DNA of 64,000 nucleotides from Rhyacophila brunnea (GCA_022495005.1 JAGYXB010000463.1:1488001-1552000); one strand, 5' to 3'; positions 1 to 12,589 are shown, counted from the first letter of the stretch. Notes: generated by a model not told the origin, from the letters alone. Made by a program: numbers and translations.

Positions 1-106
1 AGTTAAGCACCTTGGTAAAACAAGCAACGAATACCTACTTCTGATTTCTAAGACAGTTATTAGAGACACATGTCAATACTAAACCTACACCTCGTTCGTA
101 CCTATA

Positions 107-505
107 GGGAATTGGACGACTGGCCTCCGGACAATTGGACGCCGCACTGTCGTAGACACGTATACAGAACGTAGACGAGGTATTTTAATCAGTTTCTATA
201 TACTACTTAGTAGTTTGAATTCATTTTACTCTTAACATAATGTATTCTTTATCGCGGATTGAGAATTACCATGCCTAAGGCTTTATATAAAATAAAAAAC
301 TCTTTTTTCGTTGGAACTTAAACATATGCAGGATTAAATCATTGTTTACGTCTGCATATTTACATTCTCACTAACTATTAAATCATAATATAATCATTTA
401 AATATAAATAATAATATTGAATATTTTTTACCCATAAGTACCTAACGTCTATTTATTTTCGAATTCCGTGGCGTCCAGTTGTCCGGTGCCAAATCTTCCT
501 AGACC
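107..505. repeat. Family T repeat, copy 1 (MITE-like)
   Basis: A block of about 390 bp recurs in the same orientation at 63463-63838, roughly 90% identical by eye. Its ends carry imperfect inverted repeats built on GGACAATTGGACGCC (left) and its counterpart GGCGTCCAGTTGTCC (right). The 10-mer CGTACCTATA sits at 97-106 and again at 506-515 and may be a target duplication, but the second copy lacks one and the word is made of common local motifs. No coding sequence is seen. A MITE is the likeliest identity; the superfamily is not assigned. Confidence 0.65.
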
Positions 506-1989
506 CGTACCTATACGTCGGAAAAATATATGTAGGTACCTAGCTAATATAGATATTTTTTTAAACTTTTAAATACAGTAAGTATATATGCATACCTAAG
601 AGAAAGCTAGTCGGATAGAATCCATACAGCCTAAGTAAAGGAGTCTCTTGAACCCTCTTCACTATCAAACTGTACTTCAACGGATGTGGAGTCCATAAAA
701 TATACCCACTTGTAAGTCTACTTGGAACTAATGACACAGATAGGCTTAGTGTGATCGAATTGAGAGAGAGAAAGAGAGCTCGGGATAGAAATCCTGAGGG
801 ACGGCTGTGTAATTGAATGGTCAATGGTCAGCTAACGTATGAGTCGGAATTACGATACATTTAAAGTTTCAACTGTAAAACTTATCACTAAATCTAACAG
901 ATTTGAAATATTAAATACGAAGTAATTTAAGATTTTTATTATTATTTTATAACTAATTTAAAAATATAAATTATTTTAGATTGGTAGATAGACACCTACC
1001 TACACTAATTAAATTTCTTGCAATACAAAAAAAAAGTAAGAAGGTATGAATGTAGGTTTCGTTTTTGCTAGACTTATTTTATAACAGTGGTACGTTGACA
1101 GTTAAATTAAATATAATTTGCCGGTTGTCATTGAATGATACCTATGTTTTTTCTAAGAATCAATTTTACAACACAAAATCACAATAATTAGCTGAAAAAT
1201 TTACCTTTATTTTCAATTTTCTCACACTTTCTAAGGTCTGTTTTAAATATATAAATTTCTATAATTTGTCATGACTATCAAAGTTATGGGACAGGGGTAG
1301 ACAGGGATTACGTTCGCAGTCCCGATACCTACACGTGAAAACACTGAAAACATTGAAATTCTGCAAAATGAACCAATACTTTATTTAATATTATTATTGA
1401 TTATAAATTTATTTTAACCGTTGTAGGTATGCAGTTGCATGTTTAGTGATACGTAGGCCCTAGATACTCACTGATTTTGAGGCCCCTCACATAAAATAAA
1501 ATAAAACCATATATTCCAACCCCCAACGTAAGTGTGTAGGTATAAACCTAAAAGTAAAAAATATCAATGTAGGTATCTCTTTTCTAGAATTACATCTATT
1601 ATTGAATATGACAGTGATGCTGCCACAAACATACCTAATAGTGATTATTTTTTTGTGTTCACGTAGGTATCTACGTGTGTGTTGAGTATTTGATAATATT
1701 GGTACACGAATTGTGACAAATACCTACGGATCTTTTTTAAGATTTTGGTATAATTTAATAAATGTATGACCGATTTGAACTGTTTCGATGCTCCTTTTAA
1801 AATCATCTGACGAATCGATTGTGTCATCTGCGTTAAATAAAATAGCCACTGATTGTTTGGATGGAGTTGGCGACAAAAAAACGTTACTAACTTAACTTTA
1901 CTGGCCGTTAAAATAGTTTATGCCGTTTATGGTTTAATTTAGAATTTAGATACACAACGTTTTTCTTTGCACCTGCAAGTCTTAATCAG
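506..1989. other. AT-rich intergenic spacer
   Basis: No gene, RNA or clear element end was recognised. The open frames here are short, AT-driven and lack similarity to anything I know. Confidence 0.5.
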
Positions 1990-2760
1990 GTCCGGAATCA
2001 CAGTTTATTGTGAGATCAGAAATAGATATCCGTAAAGTATTGAGATCAAATCCATTTCTAAATAAAATACTTAAAAAATACGTAATAAAAACCGACGGAA
2101 TACAAGGGAAAGACAGAGTGAGTAAATTAGCAATACCAACAATCACTCCGTAAAATCCATATTAAATTCTGGTAGATGCTTCTATGCATAAAGTTGTACC
2201 TATCAAATATAAAATAATTATTGTTCTTATCGAATCTAATAAAATTGGAACATTATTGTGTGCAATGATCGTGTCCATGGCCCCCACAAGGGTGGGGCTC
2301 ACAGGGCTCTAGTCTGGGGGCCCAGACTCAGGGGGCTGGTGTAACAGGCCAACCAGATAAGTGAGATAATTACACATTACAAATTTCCTCTAGTAGTGCC
2401 TAAGCTATTTTACTTACACAATTATTAAGCTTTTAAAATAATATAAGTATGTGATTGTAGGATGAAATTTTTGCAACAATTAATTTTATTCCTTACCTGG
2501 CCATAATTCAAGTGGATGTATTAAAAAATACAAAAAATCGCTAGAAATACAATGAATACCATTAATTTTATTTGGAAATTAAATTATACCATTATTTGAA
2601 AAACGCTACAGCCTTTAACCTTAACGATAGGTAGGGGGCAGGTGGGGTCGCCGAGGTTCCTGCCCTGAGGACCCAAATAATTCAGGATGTCGATACCATG
2701 ATCATGTCCTGGTGAGACAGTTCACGGTGAACTGTACTATTGTGAAATGTAATACGTACA
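1990..2760. repeat. Family I repeat, copy 1, interrupted by an H element
   Basis: Sequence on both sides of 2276-2700 matches two other loci (5904-6415 and 14411-14850). Shared blocks include a stretch near AAATAAAACACTAAAAAA and another near TCTAATAAAATTGGAACA, and the right end carries GTTCACGGTGAACTGT. The family is about 430-500 bp and non-coding. The central 425 bp is a later insertion, listed separately. Confidence 0.6.
2276..2700. mobile_element. Family H hAT-like MITE, copy 1
   Basis: The ends are CATGGCCCCCAC and a degenerate complement finishing in CCATG. The flanks ATCGTGTC (2268-2275) and ATCATGTC (2701-2708) match at 7 of 8 positions, the TSD length of hAT elements. A second copy in opposite orientation at 15062-15531 has an independent near-perfect 8-bp duplication. 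The GC-rich ends contrast with the AT-rich surroundings. Non-autonomous, no ORF. Confidence 0.75.
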
Positions 2761-3456
2761 ATAATTTACATGCAATCAGTCATAATACCTAAATTAAGAT
2801 TGTAGTATGTACCTACATATTAATTCACGACTTATGTACCTATTCCTTAAAAAAATCGCCAGTAACGCAACTTTCGTCAGAAAAAAATACTCCATTCATA
2901 AAAGAAAATCCTCGGCACGTGCCACGAAAATATCAGACCTGTTAAAAATATTATAACAATGCCTATCAATCATTTTTTTTTTCACTCAATTTACGTAGAC
3001 ACGTATTTAATGTTCAGTTATTGACATTTTTTCGTATCTACATAGAATACCGTAGGTACTGTATACAAATATTATTATCCTTCAATTTCTCGATTGATTT
3101 CTTCCAATAAACGGTAATTTCATTATTGACTCTCATTGCGTCGGCATATAATGTTAAATAATTTAATACGTAGGTTCCTTTGCATTTATTATAATGACAA
3201 GGCTTTTATATAAACGTGCATTCAGCCAATAATAATGCTCGGAATGGCCGCGTTTTATTTAAATATTATGTATGGTGAACAAAATGTTCATTTAATGAAG
3301 TTAGTAAATTGAAATAAATACGCGGGGTGTGTAATTAACCCATTCAGTGCACGGCATTGAATTATCAACTCTGGCAAAAACAGTCGTAATAAAAAAAAAC
3401 CCCTGATAATATAATTAACTTACTTAAACTATTTCTTTATACAGAATAATAAGTTC
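2761..3456. other. AT-rich spacer
   Basis: Nothing recognised apart from low-complexity AT runs. Confidence 0.5.
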
Positions 3457-3464
3457 ATCGATAG

Positions 3465-4037
3465 CAGTGACGAAGAGTGGAGGTAGGTTGTTAAAATCTG
3501 ACATAAAATGTGCATACTAAACTTTGCAAGTTAAACGTAGGTATATGTTTTCATTGAATTAAGACTACAATGTGTACCTATATAGTGTTTGTTAGTGTTT
3601 AAATTCAATTAAAGCCTGCCTAATCTAAACTATAGTAGATAATAGTCAAAAAATATGCCTTTATATATATAAAATATCTAAAATTATGCCATTACATACC
3701 ATATAGGTACTTATAGGTAGGTGTATAATATTTTTTATCGGGTTAACAGGGCTAAATCAATTTTAAAAACTTATCAACACCATCTGTAATACTATGTATT
3801 CTTAATTCAACGAAAACAAAAGTGTGGCTAAAAAACTGTGCACTTTTTTTGTCAAATCGCCCATAGCATACGCATATGGTTTGATTTAGGCAGGGTATAA
3901 TTTAATTTTAAAAACTAATCAGCACCATCTGAAAATTGTATCTACTCTTAGTTCAATGAAAATAAATAAATATGACTGACTTAGTGTGCTCTATATAATG
4001 TCGAATCTTAACAGCCTACCTCCACCCATTACCAGTA
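3465..4037. mobile_element. Family A hAT-like MITE, copy 1
   Basis: A 573-bp element with long terminal inverted repeats (TIRs). The left end starts CAGTGACGAAGAGTGGAGG and the right end is the complement of the same family sequence, with similarity reaching about 100 bp inward. It is flanked by a perfect 8-bp duplication ATCGATAG (3457-3464 and 4038-4045), diagnostic of hAT-type insertion. Five more copies lie in this window. The interior is AT-rich and non-coding. Confidence 0.9.
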
Positions 4038-4090
4038 ATCGATAGGACTATATATTTACGTATAATATAAAAAAATAAATGGATAATAAC

Positions 4091-4380
4091 GATTTGGCGC
4101 TGTCAACTGGACACCAGGAGAATTGGACGCTGTGGCGGAACTATATTTAGGAAGTTATCGGAATGTGGAAGATCTAATCGAGAGCCGATATTTATATTTA
4201 AATAAAAATACGTTTTACGTGAAAATACGTAAGTATTTTCTTTTTTCGTTGGTGTATATCTATTATTTACATTTAAAATGTGTGCACAATTATTTTTTAA
4301 GTTTTTCCGGTTTTAAGCGTTCATTTTATTATTTATTGATCATTCTGACTTTTGAGGATTCGATAATAGCAAAAATGTAT
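4091..4380. repeat. Possible diverged family T copy
   Basis: The segment opens with GATTTGGCGCTGTCAACTGG and, 30 bases on, AATTGGACGCTGTGGCGG. These match the terminal inverted-repeat words of family T in opposite orientation. The rest is too diverged for boundaries to be fixed. The 86-residue open frame here is AT-rich and not recognisable. Confidence 0.35.
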
Positions 4381-4939
4381 TGACATCGGAAGGTATTGCA
4401 TGGGAAAGTATTGAAGTATCCGTTAAAAAGTATTGACACTAATAATTCAAGAAGATATCAATACCTTTTATCATATCTCTACAATAGGTAGGTACATATA
4501 TACTTACCTACAGAAAAAAACAACTCTCGCAGCTGTGATATTTAAAAATTAGCCATTAATATAAATATTTGTAATTCAGTAACTCCGCGTGCCGGATGGG
4601 AATCGGTTTAATATTCTAAAATTAGCACATTACGCTTGTTAGAGTGGTAATTTATGAATGTGTGGGGCACTTATAATCCGTCATACAAATCCACCACTGA
4701 CTTTGTAAATATTTTTGTGTTTTTGTATTTTGACAAAGAGTGCTTAACATTACCGACACTGTTATGACAGTGCTTCGTGTGCGAAATATTATATTACATT
4801 TTTGGATAAAATGTGAAAAACACTAAACTCTAAGTATACTCTAAGTAAGTATACGTGTGAAGACAGTGAGTACTTACTCGAAATATGGAAGTAAAAAAGA
4901 ATTTCAATTAGAAAAGGTAAATCGCGAGTAATCAACAAT

Positions 4940-5310
4940 CAGAATCTCGAGAAATCTAAAAATTGATAGGTAGGTAGGCACTAGGCAAAAATATCAAAAG
5001 GAATTTGAACCGGAAAAGAAAACTGCCGACCGGAAGCGGAATTTTAAAAAAATACGTAAGAAAATCTAAAAAAAAGCCCTCGACTTTGAACCGGAATGGA
5101 ATTTCTGAAATTCGCTGGTGAAAAAAAAATAAGTATAGCATTCATTTGATCTCAAACAAATTAGGCCAGATGAGTTGAAAAAAGAAATTAAGATATTTCT
5201 CCAAAAAATCAATTAACTACTTAATCTCGAATTCTCAAGAAAAAAAACTTGAATTCGAGAATTCGCAAATCTCATAAAACTTAAGAAGTGAGATATTCAA
5301 CTCTTTTTCA
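4940..5310. repeat. Family M repeat, copy 1
   Basis: Weak similarity to 13340-13690. Both share a purine-rich stretch and end in a cluster of TCGAGAATTC/GAATTCTCAAGA palindromic words. No terminal repeats or target duplication could be fixed. The TCGAGAATTC cluster resembles subterminal repeats of the hAT-like element at 49772-50344, so a decayed relative is possible. Confidence 0.4.
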
Positions 5311-5636
5311 TGGGTAGAAACATCATTTTCGTACGTAGTAGGTATCTAATATTTAAAATGTATCTATATTAATGATACGAGTAAAATGTAACTTAATTAA
5401 CATTCTATGTCAATAGTTGAGAAATTGTACCTACAGGTAAATAGGTAGTTACAGGTAGGCACAATATGCACACCTTTTATAGCAGGTGATGTAGCGTTTG
5501 TGATTGAATAAGTTGACAAAACAAATGGCGTAAAAGCGATCATATTTACAAAAATTAGATTTTTTTTGTATGTAGGAAGATTTTATTATTGACTCTACAA
5601 TCCGATATAAATCTTAGCTGCCTCTAAAAGAAATTA
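5311..5636. other. Spacer
   Basis: No feature recognised. Confidence 0.5.
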
Positions 5637-5722
5637 AGTAAGCCCTTACTCTGGAACCGAACACACATTGAAAAACAACATATAAATTTTCCAGATCTGT
5701 GATTCAAATTATTCAGAATTAT
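5637..5722 (-). repeat. Family C SINE fragment
   Basis: Matches the central part of the tRNA-derived SINE on the minus strand, around ACACACATTGAAAAACAACA and TTTTCCAGAT. The tRNA-like head and the 3' tail are missing or unreadable. Confidence 0.6.
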
Positions 5723-5903
5723 TCTATCACGGGCGTCAGAGCGTATGTAGGTATATTTATATACATATTACTAATATTGGATATAATGCCGGATACCAGA
5801 TACCAGATACCAAAACTTTAAAGTTGCAAAAAGTGATAAGTATAAATATAATTGAGTAGGTAGGTACCTATATAAATTAAAATCTGTTTCTCTTATACCA
5901 AAA

Positions 5904-6415
5904 GACGTGTCCGAAAACTTGTATGGATGCAATTCACCGTGAGCTGTACTATCGGAAATAGATGGCCGTATAGCATTGCGATCAAAATCATATCTAAATA
6001 AAACACTAAAAAAACGTCCAGGTTTATAAATAATTTAAGGGAAAGACAGAAGGAAATAAATAGGTATCTTAGTAAAATAAAAAAAAATCATTTCGTACAC
6101 CCATCTATATTTAGGTATATATAATTCTGAATGATTTAAAAGTTGGTTATAAAGTAGGTGCTCGTGAGTATGAAGTCCTATAAAATATTATCTCATAATA
6201 ATGCCAGCGTTATTATCCAATACCTATTTGATACCAATCAATAACAAATCAATGTTCTTATTGCATCTAATAAAATTTGAACATTACTGTCTGCAAACAA
6301 GCGTCGCATCTAAATAGTAAAATGATCCACGAAGAACGTGTCATTTTTTTTTATCTCAATCGCCCACGGCCATCTCTTTACACACACACACACACAGCAC
6401 ACGGTAAACTGTTCT
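5904..6415. repeat. Family I repeat, copy 2
   Basis: Similar to 1990-2760 and 14411-14850 over several blocks. The left part has TTCACCGTGAGCTGTACT and the right part CACGGTAAACTGTTCT, forming a loose inverted end. A short (CA)n run sits at 6379-6396. Non-coding. Confidence 0.6.
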
Positions 6416-6816
6416 ATAACGAACTGCATACGTACATCCACGATATACATGGGATGCCAAATATATTATAATATGCTATAATTATTAAATATCCGTCTTG
6501 AAGCACTGGCTCTCACTGAAAATGACTACAGAGTAAATGACCCAGGCCTAGCTACGAACGCTGACCACGAGTTTAAATTTTTTATTAGCCCGAAACACGC
6601 CAACTCTGTATTACCTATATCAAGGCTAATCTACACTTTACTTTACTGCTCCGGCCCTGCCGGCTCAGAACAGCGGGAGTCGAAAATAGACCCTCTGTTT
6701 CGTAAGCCACCCTTGTTGCAGTGGCTTGGTGATATGCTTTCAAGTAGAGGTTTCTGGATTGGGTGGGAAAAGTAGTTCTCTGATTTTTTACAAAACTTCT
6801 TAGATATATGCATGTA
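6416..6816. other. Spacer with a GC-richer patch
   Basis: About 6640-6720 is GC-richer than its surroundings, but no gene is recognised. The overlapping minus-strand frames of 105 and 80 residues show no family motif and probably are not genes. Confidence 0.4.
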
Positions 6817-6876
6817 TAGTGACGTCCTGTGAGGATAGGCGGACCATGCGTTGTACACGGGTGGCGGATTAAGGAA
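6817..6876. mobile_element. Family R hAT-like fragment
   Basis: Begins TAGTGACGTCCTGTGAGG and continues with GATAGGCGGA, matching the left end of the complete family R element at 34887-35497. Only the terminal ~60 bp is recognisable; the other end was not found. Confidence 0.55.
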
Positions 6877-8699
6877 CGAATACAAATGTTAGAACTTTTG
6901 AGAGTAATGACCGTTTTACATGAAGCAAGCATTCATTAAAAAGTGATAAATTGACATATTAGTTTAAAACATAATCGAAGTAATTAAAAATCTTGTCAAT
7001 ATTCCTAATATTGTATTGTAATGGCGGTTTATCACACAAATTTTCACAGGGGTGCTTCCAAACCTGCCAGTATAACAGATCATCGCGTACCAAAAACCAC
7101 CACTGTCTGAGTAGATTTCGTGGAAATTCTCAAATTCTCAGTAGATGGTACCAATGTCATCGAAAAAAAATAACTAAAAAGGTAACTTATGTAGAAGTAC
7201 ATAACGAATTCGTTATTGTTTATATTGCTATAGGTAATAAATAGCAATTGTATTGATGGAATTCTGACAATCGATTTACATTGTATCATTATCGGCTTCT
7301 TGGGAATTTAAAACAAGTTACATTAATATCTAAAAGGTATAAAAATAATGGTCTTAATTTTTATTTATTAACGTCATATTGTGTTGCCTTTTCTACCTTC
7401 TTGCGCGAGGTTTCAGCTTCGTTTCAAATGACATTATCTATAGACACTGTGGAAAATATATTGTTATATTCTGATAGGTCTGAAAATGTATCGACAAAAA
7501 AAATATCTTCCTGTATCAAGCAGTAAGTACAGAATGATATGACACATATTATAATATATTTTGAACGACAGGTCATCACTAAGAATTAAAAATCTGACCC
7601 TCCTTTTAATGTAAAATTCTCTTACCCCATTTCTCTACACGTGATGTGTCGGACAATTAATCATAAAACTCCCACTCTAATAATAAGTATAGATTTTGTA
7701 TCATATAGCTCGAATAGTCTAATAATATTTTTATAACCTTTCCGGTCCAATAGAATATGAAGCCTGTGTTAAATTCGGAACGTTTAAGCTAGTTCACTGA
7801 CCTTTATTAAATGCTCCCCTAATTTATATTATGTACGCCAATGTCTCGTGTAGGTATTTTTACAGCCGACATTACATGCTGCATATCTTCAAAAGTGGCC
7901 GAAGAATTTCAGTATTCCTACATAATAATAATATTACATCATTAACTTGGGGTTGAATTGATATATTCGTGGGCGGCTTTTGAAACATGACATATTACTT
8001 TAAACACCCCAAATTGTCGTAAATTTAAATAGTAGCACTGCATCAGTGGCTAACATTTATGACTTGTAGAAAATTTATGTACTTATAGAGAAAACATTTA
8101 AATATTTTTTAATTAGTTCAATAAAACTGGAGCACAAGTACTTGGACGTATGAATAAAATATTAAAAAGTGTCATCGCAGTAATCTTGAAGTGTTTAACA
8201 AAAATGTATTCACAGTGGGCCCGGTCGCGTCTTGCCAAACCCTACTCTCCCCTCAGAAAGCAAGGCAGAAGCAATTTTCGCACTAACAATATAGCTTTTG
8301 GCGACCGTATTTCAACGTCGCCCATATTGACTACAACTCCAAACCATGCTTATCGGAAGGTTTTGGCATTAAAAATTTATACTTATGCTATTTTCAGTTT
8401 TGCACAGTAGGAGAATAATTTGACGATTAGATTACAATAAGTGCCCAAAAGAAGACCAATTTTCATGACGAATGGGAAAGTCAGCATTATATATTTTATA
8501 AAATTATATGAATAAATTTATATATTTTGTTAATATTTAATTTTTTTTAAAGAATATTAATAAAAAGCAACATGATAGGTTTGGATTTGTCCCAGCCGTA
8601 GAATTTGAACCAGCGTCACAGAGAAAAATGTACGAGAGGACAAATCTATGATAGGCACACTACTGAATTGCGGCAACTTACATACTACCTATACTCGAA
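6877..8699. other. AT-rich intergenic spacer
   Basis: No gene or RNA recognised. Short open frames in both directions overlap each other and show no codon structure or known motif. Confidence 0.5.
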
Positions 8700-8839
8700 C
8701 AACATCTTTTTGGCTACGTGTTAAAACTGTGAACTACAAGCTTCTCCCATTTTTAACCGCAATTCCATTATAAACGAACAAGCTCCTCCCATTTAGTCGA
8801 CAACAGCGCCGTCCGGCTTTCGCCTAAATCTTCTTGTTG
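8700..8839. repeat. Family D short MITE, copy 1
   Basis: A block of about 140 bp shared with 33376-33514. The ends are inverted: CAACATCTTTTTGGCTACG on the left, and a degenerate complement (CTTCTTGTTG) on the right. The second copy has cleaner ends. No target duplication was resolved. Confidence 0.6.
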
Positions 8840-8855
8840 GAGAGTAGTTACTTCA

Positions 8856-9660
8856 TCATATTCGATCCTAAGAGGATTATATGGGCTCTTACAGAATGGT
8901 TGTTTTTACGAAAAAATAATGTTAGTCACTTGCTCAACATCGGTATAAGTCGGGATTGCAATACCGGTATTTCAAAACCGGTATTACGGTATTTATCAAT
9001 ACCAAAATACCGATTTTAAAAATCCAAAATACCGGAATTCTCGGTATTAAGAAAGCCCACTCGTTTACGTTTTTGAAAATGAATTATAAGTTATATGCTG
9101 CTAAAATGCAAATATATTGAGTGAATCCAACAGAGGTGAAAAAATAATAAAATAAATTTCATCAAATATATTTATATAGGTAATTAATTGTCGCGATCAA
9201 TTATTATCATAATGTTATTTCGAGATAGAAGCTTTTCCTGCAGTCGGACTTATTTGCACTTGATGAACTTTTGAGAGCTTTAGTTAAAATTATCAATATA
9301 TTCAAATTATTTGTAAAAAAATCCCTAGTTCCACAATTATGATCAATACATATTTTTAAATGTCAACATAATAAATGTAGGTATGTAGGTTTTTGTTATA
9401 AAATAATATTTTAAAAATATTTTAATAGCTATATTTATTGATACGCACCTACTTCTGTTTTTTTAATGTTTAAGAAATACCGAAAAACCGGTATTGATAT
9501 TTTCATTCGGTATTGCAATCCCTAGGTATAAGGTCCATACTCTGGGACCTCTATTCAAACGCGCATTGAAAAACAAGATGTGAATTTTCCAGATTCGGGA
9601 TTCGAATCCGGAACCCACAACATTATAAGATGACACGTTACCGCTAAGCCATCGTGAGTA
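8856..9660 (-). repeat. Family C tRNA-derived SINE, split by a hAT-like insertion
   Basis: Read on the minus strand, the tRNA-like head lies near 9600-9655, with a B-box-like GGATTCGAATCCCGA-type sequence on the complement. The body continues to about 9533, then after a 575-bp interruption from 8949 down to 8856, ending in the family's ATCGATCC-type tail. Removing 8950-9524 restores the SINE order seen in uninterrupted copies, except for the 8-bp duplication. Confidence 0.8.
8950..9524. mobile_element. Family U hAT-like element nested in a SINE
   Basis: A 575-bp insertion with terminal inverted repeats TMGGGATTGCAATACCGR, flanked by the perfect 8-bp duplication GGTATAAG (8942-8949 and 9525-9532). 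The first 110 bp and the last 50 bp contain many copies of ATACCGG/CCGGTAT. These look like the subterminal transposase-binding repeats of hAT elements. No transposase ORF; non-autonomous. Confidence 0.92.
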
Positions 9661-10096
9661 GTAATCTACACATAATTATTTATACTCAGATCCTCTCGTG
9701 CCATCCTGTAGGTCGTAAGTTTGGATCTTGCGTCTGAAAAAAATCATTACATTCCAATCTATGTTTGTTATGGTTAACAACCTTTCCTTTTTAAACAGAG
9801 CTACAGATTATAGGTATAAGTTATAGGTACCTAAACATTTTTATTTTCTTGAACAATGTTTTTTTTAAATTAAACATAGGTACCTACCTACCTTAAAACT
9901 AAAAATATTACAAAATCTATTTAGAGCATTCGAGATGATTTAACTTTTTGATAAAATAACCATAAAATAATACTTAGGTATGTAATTTTTTTAACTAAAA
10001 AAATATAAGTACCTAAAGTATGTTTTTAGATGATTACCTATTTGATATTTAAAATTTAAAGTACTTACCTACATATAACATTCAAAGTGCAGACAG
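9661..10096. other. AT-rich spacer
   Basis: Low-complexity AT sequence with TAGGTACCTA words; nothing else recognised. Confidence 0.5.
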
Positions 10097-10680
10097 CAGT
10101 GGCAAAGGGTGGAGGTAGGCTGTTAAAATCCGACATAAATAGTGAACATTAAACTTTGTCAGTCAATCGTACCTATTTGTTTTTATTTAACTATGACTAC
10201 GATTTACAGATAGTGTTGGTTGGATTGAAAAATCAATTAAACCCTGCCTATATAAAAACATAATAGTTTAGGTATGTTATGAGCGATTCGACAAAATATT
10301 GCACACTTTTTCATTCATAACCATATGTTGTATGTAACCTACTTATTTGTTTTCGTTGAATGAAGAATACATAAATGATTACACGTCATATTGTTGGTTA
10401 ATTTTAATTCATTAAGCCCTACCTACCTATACCAGACTATAATCGATAAAAAATATCTAAAATGATGTGTGATTTAATGGCATGATTTTAGATATTTTAT
10501 AGCTTAATGATTTTTTTAGACTATCATCTAATATGGCTTGGACTAGACAGGGAATTTAAAAAACTAACAAACACTTTTTAGACACTGTAGTCTTAGTTCA
10601 ATGAAAAAAAATACGTTTAACTGAGAAAGTTTAGTGTGAACTATTTATGTCAAACAGCCTACCTCCACGCTTCGCCTCTG
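10097..10680. mobile_element. Family A hAT-like MITE, copy 2
   Basis: A 584-bp uninterrupted copy. The left end is CAGTGGCAAAGGGTGGAGG and the right end CCACGCTTCGCCTCTG. The flanking octamers GCAGACAG and CGTGACAG agree at only 5 of 8 positions, so the insertion is old or the flank has changed. Interior non-coding. Confidence 0.8.
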
Positions 10681-11120
10681 CGTGACAGTCACGTGTAGTA
10701 CAGTAAGTTATTATCGCAATGCAAAGTGCCAGTAAATCCACGGCCGTGTACAGGCACTATAATACAACATAATATGGAATTATTCACAGACTTCTACAGC
10801 GGCACACCTGGAATCTCTGGCGGCTTCTCTAGATACATTACCCTTAACAGCGAAAATTTTAATTTAGTTTGCATAATAATATAATGTGTATCGCACCCAA
10901 AACCGTGGAATCATAAACGTGCGAATTTGTACCACTGCGCCAAGATGCTGGCAAAGGTTGCGAGCGCAAAGAGAGATCGCTCCTCATAAAAAGCGGGTTA
11001 CACCGCTAAATCGCGACCCGCCGAGACCACCCAGGCTGCCATTTTGCGCAATTACTGCAACAGCTTATAAATTTTATTATAGCTATTGTTATTATGCATT
11101 AACAAAACAGTGGTTAAAGT
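10681..11120. other. GC-richer unique region
   Basis: Non-repetitive within this window and clearly GC-richer than its neighbours, especially 10910-11060. A 78-codon plus-strand frame is open but shows no known domain. It could be a conserved regulatory element or a non-coding exon; the sequence alone does not decide. Confidence 0.3.
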
Positions 11121-11350
11121 AGCTGCCTATCAACCCGTAATATTTTAGTACCGATTTGGTGAGTGAATAAATAATGGCGATAACATTGTTATCAATATGG
11201 TAAAATATTGATTTTTTTGCTACAATTACGACTGCAAATTGAATTATGCTTTCATACAACAATATTTATATATTTACCTGATTTAAGATTGAAATTTTAA
11301 GTGAATACCTATTACTTATTATAGACGCACACAGTAACAAACTGTCATGT

Positions 11351-11702
11351 AGTGCATTTGGGCGCCTGAATAGTATCAACCAATGTGCGCTACCAGCGGT
11401 CATGCATAAAAAGAAACCAATGGATAAGGAAGCAAACAAAAGTACGCAATGTGATAGAGGTCGCTAAGCAGGTGAAATGGTAATGGACTGGACATGTCGC
11501 TCGGCAAGTGGACAACCACTGAACAAAAGCCTTCATACAGTGGTACCTACCTAAGGTTCACTAAACGATCACAAAGGTCACACCGAAATCCGCTGGATAG
11601 ATGAACTCATAAAGTTTGGTTATCTGATGTACGTGGCATCAAAGAACTAAGAACCGAGAAGAGTAGGGTAGGGGAGGCATTCATCCAGCAGCAGTAGATC
11701 AA
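11351..11702 (+). pseudogene. RTE-clade LINE 3' relic with internal deletion
   Basis: This is a second, decayed copy of the C-terminal region of the RTE element at 59200-61850. The opening matches the segment encoding SAFGRLN. The copy then jumps to the segment encoding MDKEANK/NEWIRKQ, missing about 150-200 bp present in the better copy, and runs on to the AFIQQ-like end near 11690. Several frameshifts and stops interrupt it. The downstream TGATG-type tail is lost. Found by eye from shared words such as TGGATAAGGAAGCA and CGCTGGATAGATGAACT. Confidence 0.8.
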
Positions 11703-12589
11703 CCATGATTTGAAGTACACAGTTTTTCTCGGGTGTGATTTATGGTAGGTGTTCCGTAAATTTCGAAAATTAAAATAACAAAAGATGTTTTTTTTTTAAT
11801 AATATTGAACGTTTAGAAGTTATAGCATCATTTATTTTTGTATCTATTTAGGATTTAGTATCGGATTAAACTATATACAACTAAAAACAATAATGTATTT
11901 ACATGTTTATAATATTATATTATATAGCTTTGCAAGTTTTGTCAATATTAATTAGCCTGGTAGTTTTCGAGGTATAGCCGAAGAAAAGAAAACGGACAGA
12001 CGGATAAACAGTTTTCTACTTATCTTGTAATCCCCCTAACGGAAATCGGTGACCACAAGGGCGATCTTTGCTTTATCATCTGCTACCTGGAATAGTTCGA
12101 TAGAGCTGCACTCATACAAATCGCGAAGGGTTTTAAACCACGAAACGTGACATCGTCCTCTGCAGTGCTAGTAAGATGCCTACAATATAATTAATTAGTG
12201 GAGATTAGAGAAAAATAATTATGTTTGTGGAAACAACGGACTTAGTTAACATTCTTCATAATACGTTTATCAATAATTTTATAACAAATTTGTTTGTAGT
12301 AAAAAATGCATTTTGATTTCAACGTTGTGCAGAAGTAAAACTTAAAAATTACCATAAATTGCAAAGTAACCATTTGAAAAATGTTAAAGTTATCAATAAA
12401 TTATATTATCTACGTAATTTTAATAGTTTTATAAAATATTTTGTATTTTTGGGTCTACAAAATTGTCTTCGAACCGACAAAAATTCACATAATAAATGCA
12501 AGCATTTGTGTTATAAGCGATTCATTGATCTTGTAGGAAAATTATTGTTTCTTCCATTAACATTGTATAATAAATGATAAGTTGTGTCG
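11703..12589. other. AT-rich spacer
   Basis: No recognised feature. Confidence 0.5.
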
